From assembly GCF_004916895.1 (NCBI RefSeq), contig NZ_SNTZ01000009.1, positions 1 to 64,000 on the forward strand: a stretch of DNA of 64,000 nucleotides, in the 5' to 3' direction. A model generated the notes under the pieces. That model was given only the letters and a program-made list of their open reading frames with translations, ran no database searches and was not told the DNA's origin. The translations under genes and the position numbers were made by a program. Within the stretch, counting starts at the first letter, position 1. Every line of letters starts with the position of its first letter. Shown one piece after another: positions 34,599-43,792 of this stretch. Source of the DNA: Flagellimonas alvinocaridis (GTDB taxonomy: Bacteria > Bacteroidota > Bacteroidia > Flavobacteriales > Flavobacteriaceae).

Positions 34599-35732
34599 AT
34601 GGAGAAATTCTTTAGTGGTAAGAACGGAGTGGGTCATTTAGCAGTATTGGCCATTGTATTGGTTTTAGTGGGTTGTGGGCAGAAGGACAAAGAACAAAAG
34701 GAAAGAACGCAACCAAAGGTCGATAATACCCAAAATGCCCCTATAGTTATTACTGTTCCTCCTATTGAAACGCCAACCGGGATGGTTTGGATTCCAGGTG
34801 GGAAATTTGTGCAAGGAGCCAAAGAATCAGATAAAATGGCCATGCCCCATGAAAAACCGGCCCATGAAGTTTTGGTCAATGGGTTCTACATGGATGAACA
34901 TGAGGTAACCAATACACAATTTGCCGCATTTGTGGAGGAAACCGGATATGTAACCGTGGCAGAACGGGAAATTGAGTGGGAGGAAATGAAGAAACAACTT
35001 CCCGAAGGAACGCCCAAGCCCCATGATTCCATTTTGCAGCCGGGTTCGCTGCTCTTCAAAAAAACAAAGTCCAGTGTGCCCAACCTTTACGATTACTCCC
35101 AATGGTGGCAGTGGGGTATCGGAACCAACTGGAAACATCCCAAAGGACCTAAAAGTACCATTGAAGGAAAAGAAAACCACCCCGTGGTACATATAGCCTA
35201 TGAAGATGCAGTTGCCTATTGTGATTGGGCAGGCCGGCGATTACCCACCGAAGCGGAGTGGGAGTATGCTGCCCATGGCGGTAAGCAAGATGCCATTTTT
35301 TTCTGGGGGAACGATTTGGAACAACTTAGTTCACATGCGAACACATGGGAAGGGGAATTTCCGGTTGAGAACACCCTTTCCGATGGCTACGAGGAACGTG
35401 CCCCGGTGATGTCTTTCCCAAAAAACGGCTTTGGTCTATACGACATGGCCGGCAATGTTTGGGAATGGACCAGCGATTGGTATAACACGAAATACTATGC
35501 AGAAGTAAAAGCTAAGTCAGGAGTGGAATACAACCCTCAAGGTGCATCAAGACCCTACAATGCCACCAATCCATATGCCCAAGAAAAGATAATGAAAGGA
35601 GGATCTTTCCTATGTAGTGCTTCCTATTGTGCTAGTTATCGGATTTCGGCAAGAATGGCTACTAGTCTGGATTCCTCGTTGGAACATTTGGGATTTAGGA
35701 CCGTTCTAGATACGGATATGATCAAAAAATAA
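34599..35732 (+). CDS. Formylglycine-generating-enzyme family lipoprotein (SUMF1/FGE-like)
   Basis: About 377 residues from ATG 34599, chosen because it leads to a lipoprotein signal (LVLVGC near residue 26). The body is the FGE fold: GMVWIPGGKFVQGA, DEHEVTNTQFAAFVEETGY, RRLPTEAEWEYAAHGG, GNVWEWTSDWY and GGSFLCSASYCASYRISAR. The last holds both Cys residues of the FGE copper site in the C-x4-C arrangement, so this is a plausible true FGE and not one of the inactive paralogues. FGE converts a sulfatase Cys to formylglycine. No sulfatase is present in the window. Confidence 0.85.
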   Translation: MEKFFSGKNGVGHLAVLAIVLVLVGCGQKDKEQKERTQPKVDNTQNAPIVITVPPIETPTGMVWIPGGKFVQGAKESDKMAMPHEKPAHEVLVNGFYMDEHEVTNTQFAAFVEETGYVTVAEREIEWEEMKKQLPEGTPKPHDSILQPGSLLFKKTKSSVPNLYDYSQWWQWGIGTNWKHPKGPKSTIEGKENHPVVHIAYEDAVAYCDWAGRRLPTEAEWEYAAHGGKQDAIFFWGNDLEQLSSHANTWEGEFPVENTLSDGYEERAPVMSFPKNGFGLYDMAGNVWEWTSDWYNTKYYAEVKAKSGVEYNPQGASRPYNATNPYAQEKIMKGGSFLCSASYCASYRISARMATSLDSSLEHLGFRTVLDTDMIKK

Positions 35733-35859
35733 TTTTCAGTGATGTGATTTCATCCTGTTTTTGTGCAGAGTGGAACAAAAAGGAAGACTTTGTTTATCAT
35801 TCTGTAAATTTCTTTGGTTTGTTTTGGTTTTTGCCGTACTTCATCAAAAAAAAAGAATT

Positions 35860-36381
35860 ATGACCATTTTTGTGGATATGGATGAGGTTATCGCAGATAC
35901 CTACGGAGCTCATTTAGAATTGTATAACATGGAGTTTAATGCTCAATTAAAACCCGAGGATTGCCAGGGCAAAGGGGTTAGGCAATGTGTGCCTGAACAA
36001 CACAGACCTTTGGTGAAGGAGTATACAAGTCGTAATGGTTTTTTTAGAAACCTAAAAGTATTTCCAGATAGCCAAGAAGTTTTGCGGGAGTTGTGCAAGG
36101 ATCATGAAGTATATATCGCCTCGGCTGCTATGGAATACCCTAATTCGTTGCGGGATAAATCGGATTGGTTGGATGAGCATTTTCCATTTATTCCTTGGCA
36201 GAAAAGAATTCTTTGTGGCGATAAATTTATATTGAAAGGTGATTTGCTCATAGATGACCATTATCGTAATCTTAAACCATTTGAGGGAAGAAAGATTATG
36301 TTCACTTCACCACATAACATCGATGTCACTGAGTTTGAACGTGTGGATAATTGGAGGGAAATCGCAGACAAACTTTTGTAA
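35860..36381 (+). CDS. 5'(3')-deoxyribonucleotidase-like HAD phosphatase
   Basis: About 173 residues. I choose ATG 35860, since the open frame's earlier part is not conserved in type and the protein must begin just before FVDMDEVIADT, the HAD motif I with both Asp residues. Motif II is IASAA near residue 86 and motif III/IV DLLIDDHYRN near 131. The small cap and this pattern fit NT5C-type 5'-nucleotidases that dephosphorylate dNMPs. Cytoplasmic. It is followed by the alpha/beta hydrolase gene after eight bases. Confidence 0.82.
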   Translation: MTIFVDMDEVIADTYGAHLELYNMEFNAQLKPEDCQGKGVRQCVPEQHRPLVKEYTSRNGFFRNLKVFPDSQEVLRELCKDHEVYIASAAMEYPNSLRDKSDWLDEHFPFIPWQKRILCGDKFILKGDLLIDDHYRNLKPFEGRKIMFTSPHNIDVTEFERVDNWREIADKLL

Positions 36382-36389
36382 ATTTGGGC

Positions 36390-37118
36390 ATGCGTTGGCC
36401 TCAAGTCTTTTTTTGGACACTCTCGGCAGGAGTTTTTTTACTGATGCAAAGCTGTGCGGCGCAATCCCATTTGGTTGAAGGTGAACTGCAAACCGTAACC
36501 AAAGAGCAGTTGCAATATTATTTGTACTATCCAGAGAATTACTTTTCCAGTGATACCGAAAGATTTGGATTGTTGCTGTTTTTGCATGGAGGAGGGGAGT
36601 CTGGATTACCCTTTGAGGAGGTCAAGAAATACAATCCCCCTAAACTTTTACAGGAAGGCAAGCAGTTTCCTTTTCTGGTTTTGGCACCGCACAATCCCCA
36701 TGAAAAGAAATGGTGGAATATTCAGGCGGTTATGCAGCTTTTGGATTCTGTAACAGCGGAGAATCGGGTCGATAAGAATAGGATATACCTTACTGGACTT
36801 AGCAGGGGAGGAAGTGCGGCATGGCAGTTGGCCACCCAATACCCTAACAGGTTCGCTGCCATGGCAGTGGTCTGCGGTATGGCACCTTTGCCTTATGCCC
36901 ATTGGATAGATCAAAAAATGCCCATATGGGTGTTCCACGGAGATGAGGACGATAATATAAATGTTGAAGAGTCTGATGCCATGGTGGAAAAACTTAAAGA
37001 AATGAATTACGATGTTCGATATACGAGATACAAAGGAGTGGGACATAATGCATGGGACAGGGCTTATACCACAGATTCGTTGTATACTTGGTTTGCGGAA
37101 CAAAAACGTATAAACTGA
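36390..37118 (+). CDS. Alpha/beta hydrolase lipoprotein (phospholipase/carboxylesterase or PHB-depolymerase-like)
   Basis: About 242 residues from ATG 36390, which gives a lipoprotein signal (LLMQSC). LFLHGGGESG is the oxyanion-hole segment, GLSRGGSAAW the nucleophile elbow (Ser), VFHGDEDDN the acid (Asp) and VGHNAWD the His. This set fits prolyl-oligopeptidase-like predicted peptidases or esterases of the Bacteroidota. Substrate unknown. The VanX-type gene follows after five bases. Confidence 0.82.
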   Translation: MRWPQVFFWTLSAGVFLLMQSCAAQSHLVEGELQTVTKEQLQYYLYYPENYFSSDTERFGLLLFLHGGGESGLPFEEVKKYNPPKLLQEGKQFPFLVLAPHNPHEKKWWNIQAVMQLLDSVTAENRVDKNRIYLTGLSRGGSAAWQLATQYPNRFAAMAVVCGMAPLPYAHWIDQKMPIWVFHGDEDDNINVEESDAMVEKLKEMNYDVRYTRYKGVGHNAWDRAYTTDSLYTWFAEQKRIN

Positions 37119-37123
37119 TTTTT

Positions 37124-37840
37124 ATGAGATATGGTGTACTTTTTCTGGGATTATGTATTCTTGCCAGTTGTAAAGAAAAGCCTGAAGAAACCAAAGTAGA
37201 AGAAGCAATTGAAGTAAAGACCGTAGTGCTGAAAGACTCAATTGTTCCCCAAGAAACTGAAATAAAGCTAAAAACTTTTGAAGGGTTGGCCGATACTACC
37301 TTTGTACGCCTGGCTGATTTCAGCAATGATTTCGCCTATGATATGAGGTATGCCACTGAAAACAATTTTCTCAAGACAAAAGTGTACGACTGTGCCGAAT
37401 GTTATACCCGGGTAAAAACTGCCAAGGCTTTGATCAAGGCAAATGCAGATTTAATGAAAAAAGGGTTAAGGATTAAGTTTTTTGACTGTTATCGCCCCAA
37501 TTCGGTACAGTACAAGATGTGGGAAATTTTTCCTAACCCACAATATGTTGCCAACCCTGAAAAAGGCTCCATTCACAATAAAGGAGGTGCGGTGGACATT
37601 ACCTTGGAAGATTTGGAGGGAAATGAATTGGAAATGGGAACCGACTTCGATTTTTTTGGAAAAAAAGCCCACCATGATCACATGGATTTGCCCGAACAAG
37701 TTTTAAGAAATCGGAAGTTGTTAAAGGAAACCATGGAAGCACACGGGTTTTGGTCAATCAGGACCGAATGGTGGCATTATAATCTTTCAGCGGGATCCAA
37801 TGATAAGGTGGCCAATTTTAAATGGGAGTGTAACGATTAA
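37124..37840 (+). CDS. D-alanyl-D-alanine dipeptidase, VanX-type (peptidase M15D), lipoprotein
   Basis: About 238 residues from ATG 37124; the longer frame overlaps the preceding gene without adding sense, while this start gives the lipoprotein signal ILASC. Zinc site and catalytic residues: SIHNKGGAVDI (SxHxxGxAxD), then KKAHHDH and EWWHY (Glu base and third zinc His). M15D enzymes cleave D-Ala-D-Ala. In a periplasmic lipoprotein of an environmental flavobacterium this suggests use of wall dipeptides as nutrients and not vancomycin resistance. Its TAA shares TTAA with the stop of the convergent methyltransferase gene. Confidence 0.88.
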   Translation: MRYGVLFLGLCILASCKEKPEETKVEEAIEVKTVVLKDSIVPQETEIKLKTFEGLADTTFVRLADFSNDFAYDMRYATENNFLKTKVYDCAECYTRVKTAKALIKANADLMKKGLRIKFFDCYRPNSVQYKMWEIFPNPQYVANPEKGSIHNKGGAVDITLEDLEGNELEMGTDFDFFGKKAHHDHMDLPEQVLRNRKLLKETMEAHGFWSIRTEWWHYNLSAGSNDKVANFKWECND

Positions 37841-39015
37841 ACTTTTCTGCAAACAATGCAGACCAATGAATTGGTAAGGTCTGTGCTAAAGAATAGATAG
37901 GTTTCCCCACCATCCTTGATCTTATGTTTTTTTCGTAGCTCCGCAACCGATAAGGGAAAGTTTCGGGTTGTGATATTGGCCTTGGTCTGCGCCATTCTTT
38001 TCATGGTTTTTTTGGAGTAAGGCAGAACCTCCTTAATGACAAATCTCCTGCCAGGAAATTCCACAAGGTTTTCCGAAGTGTACAAATGGGAGTGTGTATG
38101 GAGCTTTTTTACTTGATAATGGTGTCCCACGACCTTGAATCCTCCAGACTTTAAAATGGCCGCATTGGGTTCATATAAAAAGGTAAGGGGATTGCTAAAC
38201 TCAGCGGTACATGATTTTTCACTCTCGTGCCCAAAATCAAAATGCATTTCATCATCCCGCGTTAGATTTATGGTTTTAATGGTTACACTTTTAGTGTAAT
38301 CCTTTTCCAGTACATAAAGCAATTCCTTTACTTCGTTGTTAACAGCAACCACATGGATTTCCTTCACAAAACTGAGTTCCTCCAAGCCTTGGCCAAGATC
38401 CAAAATCGGCGAAACTTTGATCAAGATATTTTTGGTGTGATCAAATAAAAGGGGAAGATGTTCGGGTATGTTGGGTAGGCAATCCTTCAACAGAAAAACC
38501 TTTCCAATATGTTCATTTCGTCTAGACGGATCTATATAAATCCAATCATATTTTTTAGGATGGTTTAGTATATAATGAATACCATCTTCAGATATGCAAT
38601 TGATGTTGCTTTGACCTAAAACCTTAAAATTATATTGAGCAATTTCACTGAGTTGTTTGTTGATTTCACAATGAAAAAGCACGTCTATTTTTTTTGAAAA
38701 AAAGTAGGTGTCCACACCAAATCCGCCAGTAAGGTCCAACAGGTTTTTTCCTTCCACTAAACTTGATTTATAACCTGCTGTTTGTTCTGAACTTGTTTGT
38801 TCAATATTGAGTTTGTTGGGGTAAAATATGTTAGGGGTAGAGAACCAAGTTGGAAGTTTATCCTTGCATTTTTTCTTGGCTTCGAGTTGCTCAACCAGTT
38901 CTTTTTGGGATACCCCATCAAAAAAGGGTTTTTGGAGCAATACTGACATCATGTCAGCATTCCAATTTTCTTCTATAAAAGATTGAACACCAGTATTTAA
39001 TATCAATTTATTCAA
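37837..39015 (-). CDS. Class I SAM-dependent methyltransferase with THUMP-like C-terminus
   Basis: A 392-residue protein starting at TTG 39015; no better ATG lies before the conserved part. The SAM loop is LLDLTGGFGVDT (about 89-100) and the substrate motif WIYIDPSRR (about 155-163) with DPSR in place of the usual [ND]PP[YF]. The C-terminal part resembles the THUMP-like domain seen in Bacteroidota members. An RNA substrate is likely, by family. Stand-alone, next to the AI-2E transporter gene (eight bases). Confidence 0.78.
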   Translation of the reverse strand: MNKLILNTGVQSFIEENWNADMMSVLLQKPFFDGVSQKELVEQLEAKKKCKDKLPTWFSTPNIFYPNKLNIEQTSSEQTAGYKSSLVEGKNLLDLTGGFGVDTYFFSKKIDVLFHCEINKQLSEIAQYNFKVLGQSNINCISEDGIHYILNHPKKYDWIYIDPSRRNEHIGKVFLLKDCLPNIPEHLPLLFDHTKNILIKVSPILDLGQGLEELSFVKEIHVVAVNNEVKELLYVLEKDYTKSVTIKTINLTRDDEMHFDFGHESEKSCTAEFSNPLTFLYEPNAAILKSGGFKVVGHHYQVKKLHTHSHLYTSENLVEFPGRRFVIKEVLPYSKKTMKRMAQTKANITTRNFPLSVAELRKKHKIKDGGETYLFFSTDLTNSLVCIVCRKV

Positions 39016-39022
39016 ACTGATA

Positions 39023-40123
39023 CTATAAATTTTTAGTCAACTTTTTTACAAAGGAATATTCAGCTAAAAATTCCTTTAAAATCACCTTGATTGCGGTATA
39101 TCCGGGGACGGCTACCACCATACCCACCACTCCAAAAAGAAGTCCGGCAATAATGATCACCAAGAATATTTCCAACGGGTGTGATTTTACACTTGTAGAA
39201 AAAATAAAGGGCTGAGAAAAGAAATTATCAACCAGTTGACCAATGGCCAAACCAATTAAAACGTACATGGCCTTGGGCAAGATAACTGTGCTGAAATCTG
39301 CACCCAAAAAACTGGTCATGGTAAGGGTCACCATGATGACCCCACCTATGATGGGACCAACATAAGGGATGATATTGAAAAGGGCACAGAGGAAAGCAAT
39401 GACTATAGCGTTTTCCACCCCAACAATCAACAATGCAATGGTATAAATCACAAAAAGAATAAACAGCTGAAGAAGGATACCTGCAAAATATCTTGAGAGC
39501 AATCCATTGATCTTATCGATGGATTTCACCAAATTGTTTTCCTTGTCATCGGGCACAAAAGTGAGCATCCCATTTTGGAATAATTTACTGTCCTTTAAAA
39601 AGAAAAATGAGATAAAGAGAACGGAAAACAATCCAATGCTAAAATTACTCAGGACATTCACAAATGAATTGAGAAAGTTGGGGATGAACCCCAAGTCTAG
39701 ACCTTTTAGAAAACTTTCTTCCAGATGGGACTCCTCCACCAAGCGCTCGACATTTCCTGTGGTGGCTCCAAAATATTCCAAAATCTGAAAATACAATTTG
39801 TTGATGTCCTCCTTTAAAGCGTCAATGTCCAATAAGGAGAGGTTTTTACTCTGTTCCGAGATCAAGGGCACAAAAAGTGCCAATATGCCCATAAAAATAG
39901 CCAGCATAAATACCATGGTGGCTATTACAGCAAGCGTGTTGGGAAACTTTAGTTTTCTTCGCAAGAAAAGAACAACAGGCCTGCCCAACAATGCAATTAC
40001 GGACGCAATGGCCAGATAGGTGATAACGGATTGTATCTTGTACAGGAAATAGCCCAAAAGAAGCACTCCTGCAATTACGGCAACGGCCCTTAGGATTCCA
40101 TTGGCTATGGTTTTTGAAGTCAT
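39023..40123 (-). CDS. AI-2E family transporter (PerM/TqsA-like)
   Basis: A 366-residue integral membrane protein with about eight transmembrane segments; the pair near residues 10-50 and GGVIMVTLTMTSF and VGMVVAVPGYTAIKVILKEF near the C-terminus are standard for the family. FNIIPYVGPIIGG (about 245-257) is the signature. The family exports AI-2 or acts as ion exchanger; the substrate here is unknown. It is three bases behind DUF4159. Confidence 0.85.
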   Translation of the reverse strand: MTSKTIANGILRAVAVIAGVLLLGYFLYKIQSVITYLAIASVIALLGRPVVLFLRRKLKFPNTLAVIATMVFMLAIFMGILALFVPLISEQSKNLSLLDIDALKEDINKLYFQILEYFGATTGNVERLVEESHLEESFLKGLDLGFIPNFLNSFVNVLSNFSIGLFSVLFISFFFLKDSKLFQNGMLTFVPDDKENNLVKSIDKINGLLSRYFAGILLQLFILFVIYTIALLIVGVENAIVIAFLCALFNIIPYVGPIIGGVIMVTLTMTSFLGADFSTVILPKAMYVLIGLAIGQLVDNFFSQPFIFSTSVKSHPLEIFLVIIIAGLLFGVVGMVVAVPGYTAIKVILKEFLAEYSFVKKLTKNL

Positions 40124-40126
40124 AGA

Positions 40127-40777
40127 TTAGCTTTTAAAGGCGTATTCAACGATGTTGGAGCCCATTTGCAAGGCTTTCAACCGCACTTCTTCAGGGTCGT
40201 TGTGAACCGACGGGTCTTCCCAGCCATCACCCAAGTCGCTTTCAAAAGTAAAAAGCAACACTAGTCTCCCCTTGTCAAAAATCCCAAAGGCTTGGGGTCG
40301 CTTTCCGTCGTGTTCATGTATTTTGGGTAACCCATTCGGAAATTTAAATTTTTGGTCAAAAATAGGATGGTCTGCACCTAATTCTTCCAATTGCTTATCG
40401 GGAAACACTTTAAGCAATTCCCTTTTTAGATAGGGTTCCATTCCGTAATTGTCATCAATGTGTAAAAAGCCGCCGGATAGGAGATAGGCCCTAAGATTTT
40501 GTGCTTCCTCATCAGTAAAAAAGACATTGCCGTGTCCGGTCATATGAAGAAAAGGATATTTAAAGAGCGTAACACTTCCTGCTTCTACGGTTTCGGGCTG
40601 TGGATTGATTTTGGTGTCGATGGCATTGTTACAAAACGCAATAAGATTGGGAAGTGCAGTAGGATTGGAATACCAATCTCCACCACCTCCATATTTAAGG
40701 ATTGCCATTTCTTGGGCACCCACAGTGCCCATCACAAAAAAAGTTAAAATACAACCTAGTTTGGTAAGTTGTCCCAT
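40127..40777 (-). CDS. DUF4159 domain protein, exported
   Basis: About 216 residues from ATG 40777 (the longer frame begins with TTG); this start yields a signal peptide ending VGAQE. LKYGGGGDWYSNPTALP at the mature end and FLHIDDNYG near residue 112 are DUF4159 marks; the fold is glutamine-amidotransferase-like with the expected Cys not seen. The protein is periplasmic or surface-bound; function unknown. It is divergent from the DUF1223 gene over 39 bases and first in a leftward run with the transporter and methyltransferase. Confidence 0.82.
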   Translation of the reverse strand: MGQLTKLGCILTFFVMGTVGAQEMAILKYGGGGDWYSNPTALPNLIAFCNNAIDTKINPQPETVEAGSVTLFKYPFLHMTGHGNVFFTDEEAQNLRAYLLSGGFLHIDDNYGMEPYLKRELLKVFPDKQLEELGADHPIFDQKFKFPNGLPKIHEHDGKRPQAFGIFDKGRLVLLFTFESDLGDGWEDPSVHNDPEEVRLKALQMGSNIVEYAFKS

Positions 40778-40816
40778 GAGTTTGCGATTAACCAACTACT
40801 CAAAAGTACGGTATTC

Positions 40817-41593
40817 ATGATTAAAAAGGTGATAATTGTTTCATTTGCGTGTTTTGGAATGTCTTTAATGGCACTATATACGGCAAGGACAAAAAAGGTT
40901 TCTAATCCACCGCCTATGGAATTTATAGATACCCCAGTCGTGGTTTTGGAACTTTTTACATCCCAGGGTTGTTCTAGCTGTCCGCCTGCCGATGCGCTTT
41001 TGGATAAAGTAAAATTGGAGTTTCCAGATGAGGTTTTTGCATTATCATATCATGTGGATTATTGGGATTACATTGGTTGGAAAGATCCATTTGCCAAGTC
41101 GGGCCACGCCAAAAAACAACGGGAATACAATAGTAAATTTGGTTATGATGGCAATTATACACCCGAAATGGTACTTAATGGAGTTATCCATTTTGTAGGT
41201 TCGAACGAAACAAAACTGTATACTGAAATCAATGCCCATTTGAAAGGTAAAGCACAAAATGGGGTCCAAATCGGAAAGATTGCATCAGAAGCAAACAAGA
41301 TTTTGTTTGATTATTCTGTTACGGGGAGTTTAGATCACAAATTGTTGCGTGTTGTTTTGGTAATTGATGAACGTATTACCGAGGTGAAACGTGGTGAAAA
41401 CCGGAATAGGACCTTACGCAACAGTAATATTGTGGTCCATGAAAAATACTTGGACTTGGAAGCGTCTTCTGGGGCCGATTCCATTACCATTCCCAATGTG
41501 GTTTCAAAAACAGACAATCTTACACTGGTTGTATTGGTGGAAGCAGAGAATTTAGAGGTCACTGGAGCCGCTAAGGCACCTATCCATCACTAA
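40817..41593 (+). CDS. DUF1223 thioredoxin-like protein, membrane-anchored or secreted
   Basis: About 258 residues. ATG 40817 gives a hydrophobic leader (VIIVSFACFGMSLMALYTA). VVVLELFTSQGCSSCPPAD is the DUF1223 start, with a CSSC pair in thioredoxin position; SYHVDYWDYIGWKDPFA follows. A redox role outside the cytoplasm is likely; partner unknown. Its stop overlaps the rsmE stop on the other strand by four bases. Confidence 0.85.
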   Translation: MIKKVIIVSFACFGMSLMALYTARTKKVSNPPPMEFIDTPVVVLELFTSQGCSSCPPADALLDKVKLEFPDEVFALSYHVDYWDYIGWKDPFAKSGHAKKQREYNSKFGYDGNYTPEMVLNGVIHFVGSNETKLYTEINAHLKGKAQNGVQIGKIASEANKILFDYSVTGSLDHKLLRVVLVIDERITEVKRGENRNRTLRNSNIVVHEKYLDLEASSGADSITIPNVVSKTDNLTLVVLVEAENLEVTGAAKAPIHH

Positions 41594-42294
41594 CTATTTA
41601 TAATTGAAACCGTGGTGCAGGCCACAATGGCTGCGGTCTCTGTACGTAACCGATTGTTTCCCAGTGAGATTGGTCTATACCCCTTTTTGCGGGCCAAATC
41701 AATTTCTTCTTTGGAAAAGTCTCCTTCCGGGCCAATAAGAATGGTAGCGTCCATGTCGGCGATAACCTTTCGTTTGAGCTCCATTTTTTCACCATCATCA
41801 CAATGCGCAATGAACTTGAGCCCGGTTTGTTCTTGTTCCAAAAACGTTTTAAGGGATATAGCTGGATTCAATTTTGGTAAAACGGTCTGTAAGGATTGCT
41901 TCATTGCAGATTGCAATACCCGTTCCATACGGTCCAGCTTGACCACTTTTCGTTCTGAATGATCACAAATGACAGGAGTGATTTCATCAACACCAATTTC
42001 AGTGGCTTTCTCTAAAAACCATTCATAACGATCGTTCATTTTTGTGGGTGCTACGACCAAATGCAGCGTGTATCTTTTGGGAATGGATTTATGACTGGAT
42101 ATGATCGAAGCCTTGCATCTTTTCTGGTCAGCACTGATAATTTTGGCCTCAAACCGGTATCCTTTTCCATTGGTGATATGGAGAATATCCCCTTCCTTTT
42201 TCCGTAGGACTTTTACAATGTGTTTGCTTTCATCCGAAGGGAAAGTGAATTGAGTGGCACTATTGTCCAATGAAGGATTGTAAAAAAGTTGCAT
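41590..42294 (-). CDS. rsmE: 16S rRNA (uracil-1498-N3)-methyltransferase RsmE
   Basis: A 234-residue SPOUT methyltransferase. N-terminal PUA-like part begins MQLFYNP; the knot region shows LIGPEGDFSKEEID and LGNNRLRTETAAI (about 190-225), which are the SAM-binding signatures of RsmE. It methylates U1498 of 16S rRNA. It follows the TfoX-type gene by three bases, but their joint expression has no obvious functional sense. Confidence 0.92.
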   Translation of the reverse strand: MQLFYNPSLDNSATQFTFPSDESKHIVKVLRKKEGDILHITNGKGYRFEAKIISADQKRCKASIISSHKSIPKRYTLHLVVAPTKMNDRYEWFLEKATEIGVDEITPVICDHSERKVVKLDRMERVLQSAMKQSLQTVLPKLNPAISLKTFLEQEQTGLKFIAHCDDGEKMELKRKVIADMDATILIGPEGDFSKEEIDLARKKGYRPISLGNNRLRTETAAIVACTTVSIINS

Positions 42295-42297
42295 AGG

Positions 42298-42624
42298 CTA
42301 TAGCTTGCTTTTGGCGTGTTCCAGACCTAGTTCTATCCATTGGTGCATTTGTTCCTCAGTTGCAAAGCCGTTCGAAGAGACAAAAACAAATTCTTTCATG
42401 GGTTTCCCGGTAAAATCCATGGGACGTACAAAATTTTGGGAAAGCACGTGTTCCATTTTCTCTCCGATTACCCGTACCATTAATTCATCTTTTACAACAC
42501 CGACAGTCATTTTTCCGAGGTAAAGAAAGGCAATCCCGCCGAACATTTTCTTTTCGGTAAAATCTTCTGGAAATAGCTCCAAAAGGTGTTGTATCCTACG
42601 TGCTGTTTCTTCGTTATAGGCCAT
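42298..42624 (-). CDS. TfoX N-terminal-domain protein
   Basis: A 108-residue protein covering only the TfoX/Sxy N-terminal domain (KKMFGGIAFLYLGKMTVGVV near residues 25-44; MDFTGKPMKEFVFV near 70). The C-terminal DNA-binding domain of competence TfoX is absent, as in most Bacteroidota, so a regulatory competence role should not be assumed. Cytoplasmic; function unknown. Confidence 0.85.
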   Translation of the reverse strand: MAYNEETARRIQHLLELFPEDFTEKKMFGGIAFLYLGKMTVGVVKDELMVRVIGEKMEHVLSQNFVRPMDFTGKPMKEFVFVSSNGFATEEQMHQWIELGLEHAKSKL

Positions 42625-42680
42625 GTGTCGGGGTTATACTTTTCCCAAATATCCGAATAATCCGTGAATCTAGGGAGGGC

Positions 42681-43709
42681 TTAGCTCCCAATTGCATACC
42701 GGGCCTTGGCGGCCACACTTTGGTTTGTGAAATCCCCTTTTAAAAACTTCAGGTACCCCACAATACCGATCATGGCGGCATTGTCTGTGCAATATTCAAA
42801 CTTTGGGATGTAGGTTTTCCATCCCATTTTTTCTTCAGCTTCCTTGAGTCGAGCACGTATTCCGGAATTTGCCGCTACGCCACCCCCAATGGCAATTTCT
42901 TGGATTCCGGTCTGTTCAACCGCCAGGGTCAATTTGTCCATTAAAATTTCTAAAATAGTATACTGTACTGAGGCGCAGATATCATTGATGTTCTCTTCCA
43001 CAAAGGCTGGATTTTTTTGTGTCTCCCGTTGAAGAAAATAAAGAATACTGGTCTTTAAGCCACTAAAACTGAAATTGAGTCCATCCACCTTGGGTTTCGG
43101 GAATTCAAAGGCATTTGGATTGCCTAACTTGGAGTACTTATCTACCAACGGGCCTCCAGGATACGGTAAGCCCATAAGTTTGGCACTCTTATCAAAAGCT
43201 TCGCCCACCGCATCATCCAAGGTTTCACCTAGAATTTCCATATCAAAATGGTCACAAACTTTTACAATTTGTGTATGCCCACCACTAATGGTCATTCCCA
43301 AAAACGGGAATTTGGGAGGTGTCTTATCTCCATCTTCAATAAAATGTGCCAATATGTGGGCTTCCATGTGGTTCACTTCAATTAAGGGAATGTTCAATCC
43401 CAATGCCAAAGACTTGGCAAAAGAAGTACCCACAAGCAGGGAACCCATAAGTCCAGGGCCTCGTGTAAATGCTATGGCAGATAGTTGTTTTTTATCGATA
43501 TTTGCTTTGGCCAAGGCCTGATGTACCACTGGAACAATGTTTTGTTGATGTGCCCGTGATGCCAACTCAGGGACAACGCCGCCATATTGCCTGTGTATTT
43601 CTTGTGTGGCCACCACATTGCTCAGTACCTTTGTATTGCATAAAACGGCAGCTGAAGTGTCGTCACATGAAGATTCTATGGCAAGGATATAATTTTTTTT
43701 GTCTGTCAC
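42681..43709 (-). CDS. tsaD: tRNA threonylcarbamoyladenosine synthase subunit TsaD
   Basis: A 342-residue protein. Metal-binding HMEAH near residue 117, nucleotide-binding segments YILAIESSCDDTSAAV and IAIGGGVAANSG, and SFSGLKTS near 223 identify TsaD (Kae1/YgjD). With TsaB and TsaE it makes t6A37 in ANN-reading tRNAs. The start codon appears to be GTG (43709), with no in-frame ATG upstream. It is divergent from tamB, as often seen in flavobacteria. Confidence 0.94.
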   Translation of the reverse strand: MTDKKNYILAIESSCDDTSAAVLCNTKVLSNVVATQEIHRQYGGVVPELASRAHQQNIVPVVHQALAKANIDKKQLSAIAFTRGPGLMGSLLVGTSFAKSLALGLNIPLIEVNHMEAHILAHFIEDGDKTPPKFPFLGMTISGGHTQIVKVCDHFDMEILGETLDDAVGEAFDKSAKLMGLPYPGGPLVDKYSKLGNPNAFEFPKPKVDGLNFSFSGLKTSILYFLQRETQKNPAFVEENINDICASVQYTILEILMDKLTLAVEQTGIQEIAIGGGVAANSGIRARLKEAEEKMGWKTYIPKFEYCTDNAAMIGIVGYLKFLKGDFTNQSVAAKARYAIGS

Positions 43710-43734
43710 TGTTTTTGGAACAAAAATTGGTCAT

Positions 43735-43762
43735 CAAAGGTAAAACATAAAGCCCTATCAAA
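43735..43762 (-). promoter_or_regulatory. Putative tsaD promoter
   Basis: On the minus strand TACCTTTG (43742-43735) is a perfect TAnnTTTG, preceded by TTTG (43762-43759) with a 16-base spacer. Transcription would start near 43728, giving a short leader before the GTG at 43709. It overlaps the region where tamB begins on the other strand. Confidence 0.4.
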
Positions 43763-43792
43763 AAACTTCGCAAAATAGTAATACGATCCCTG

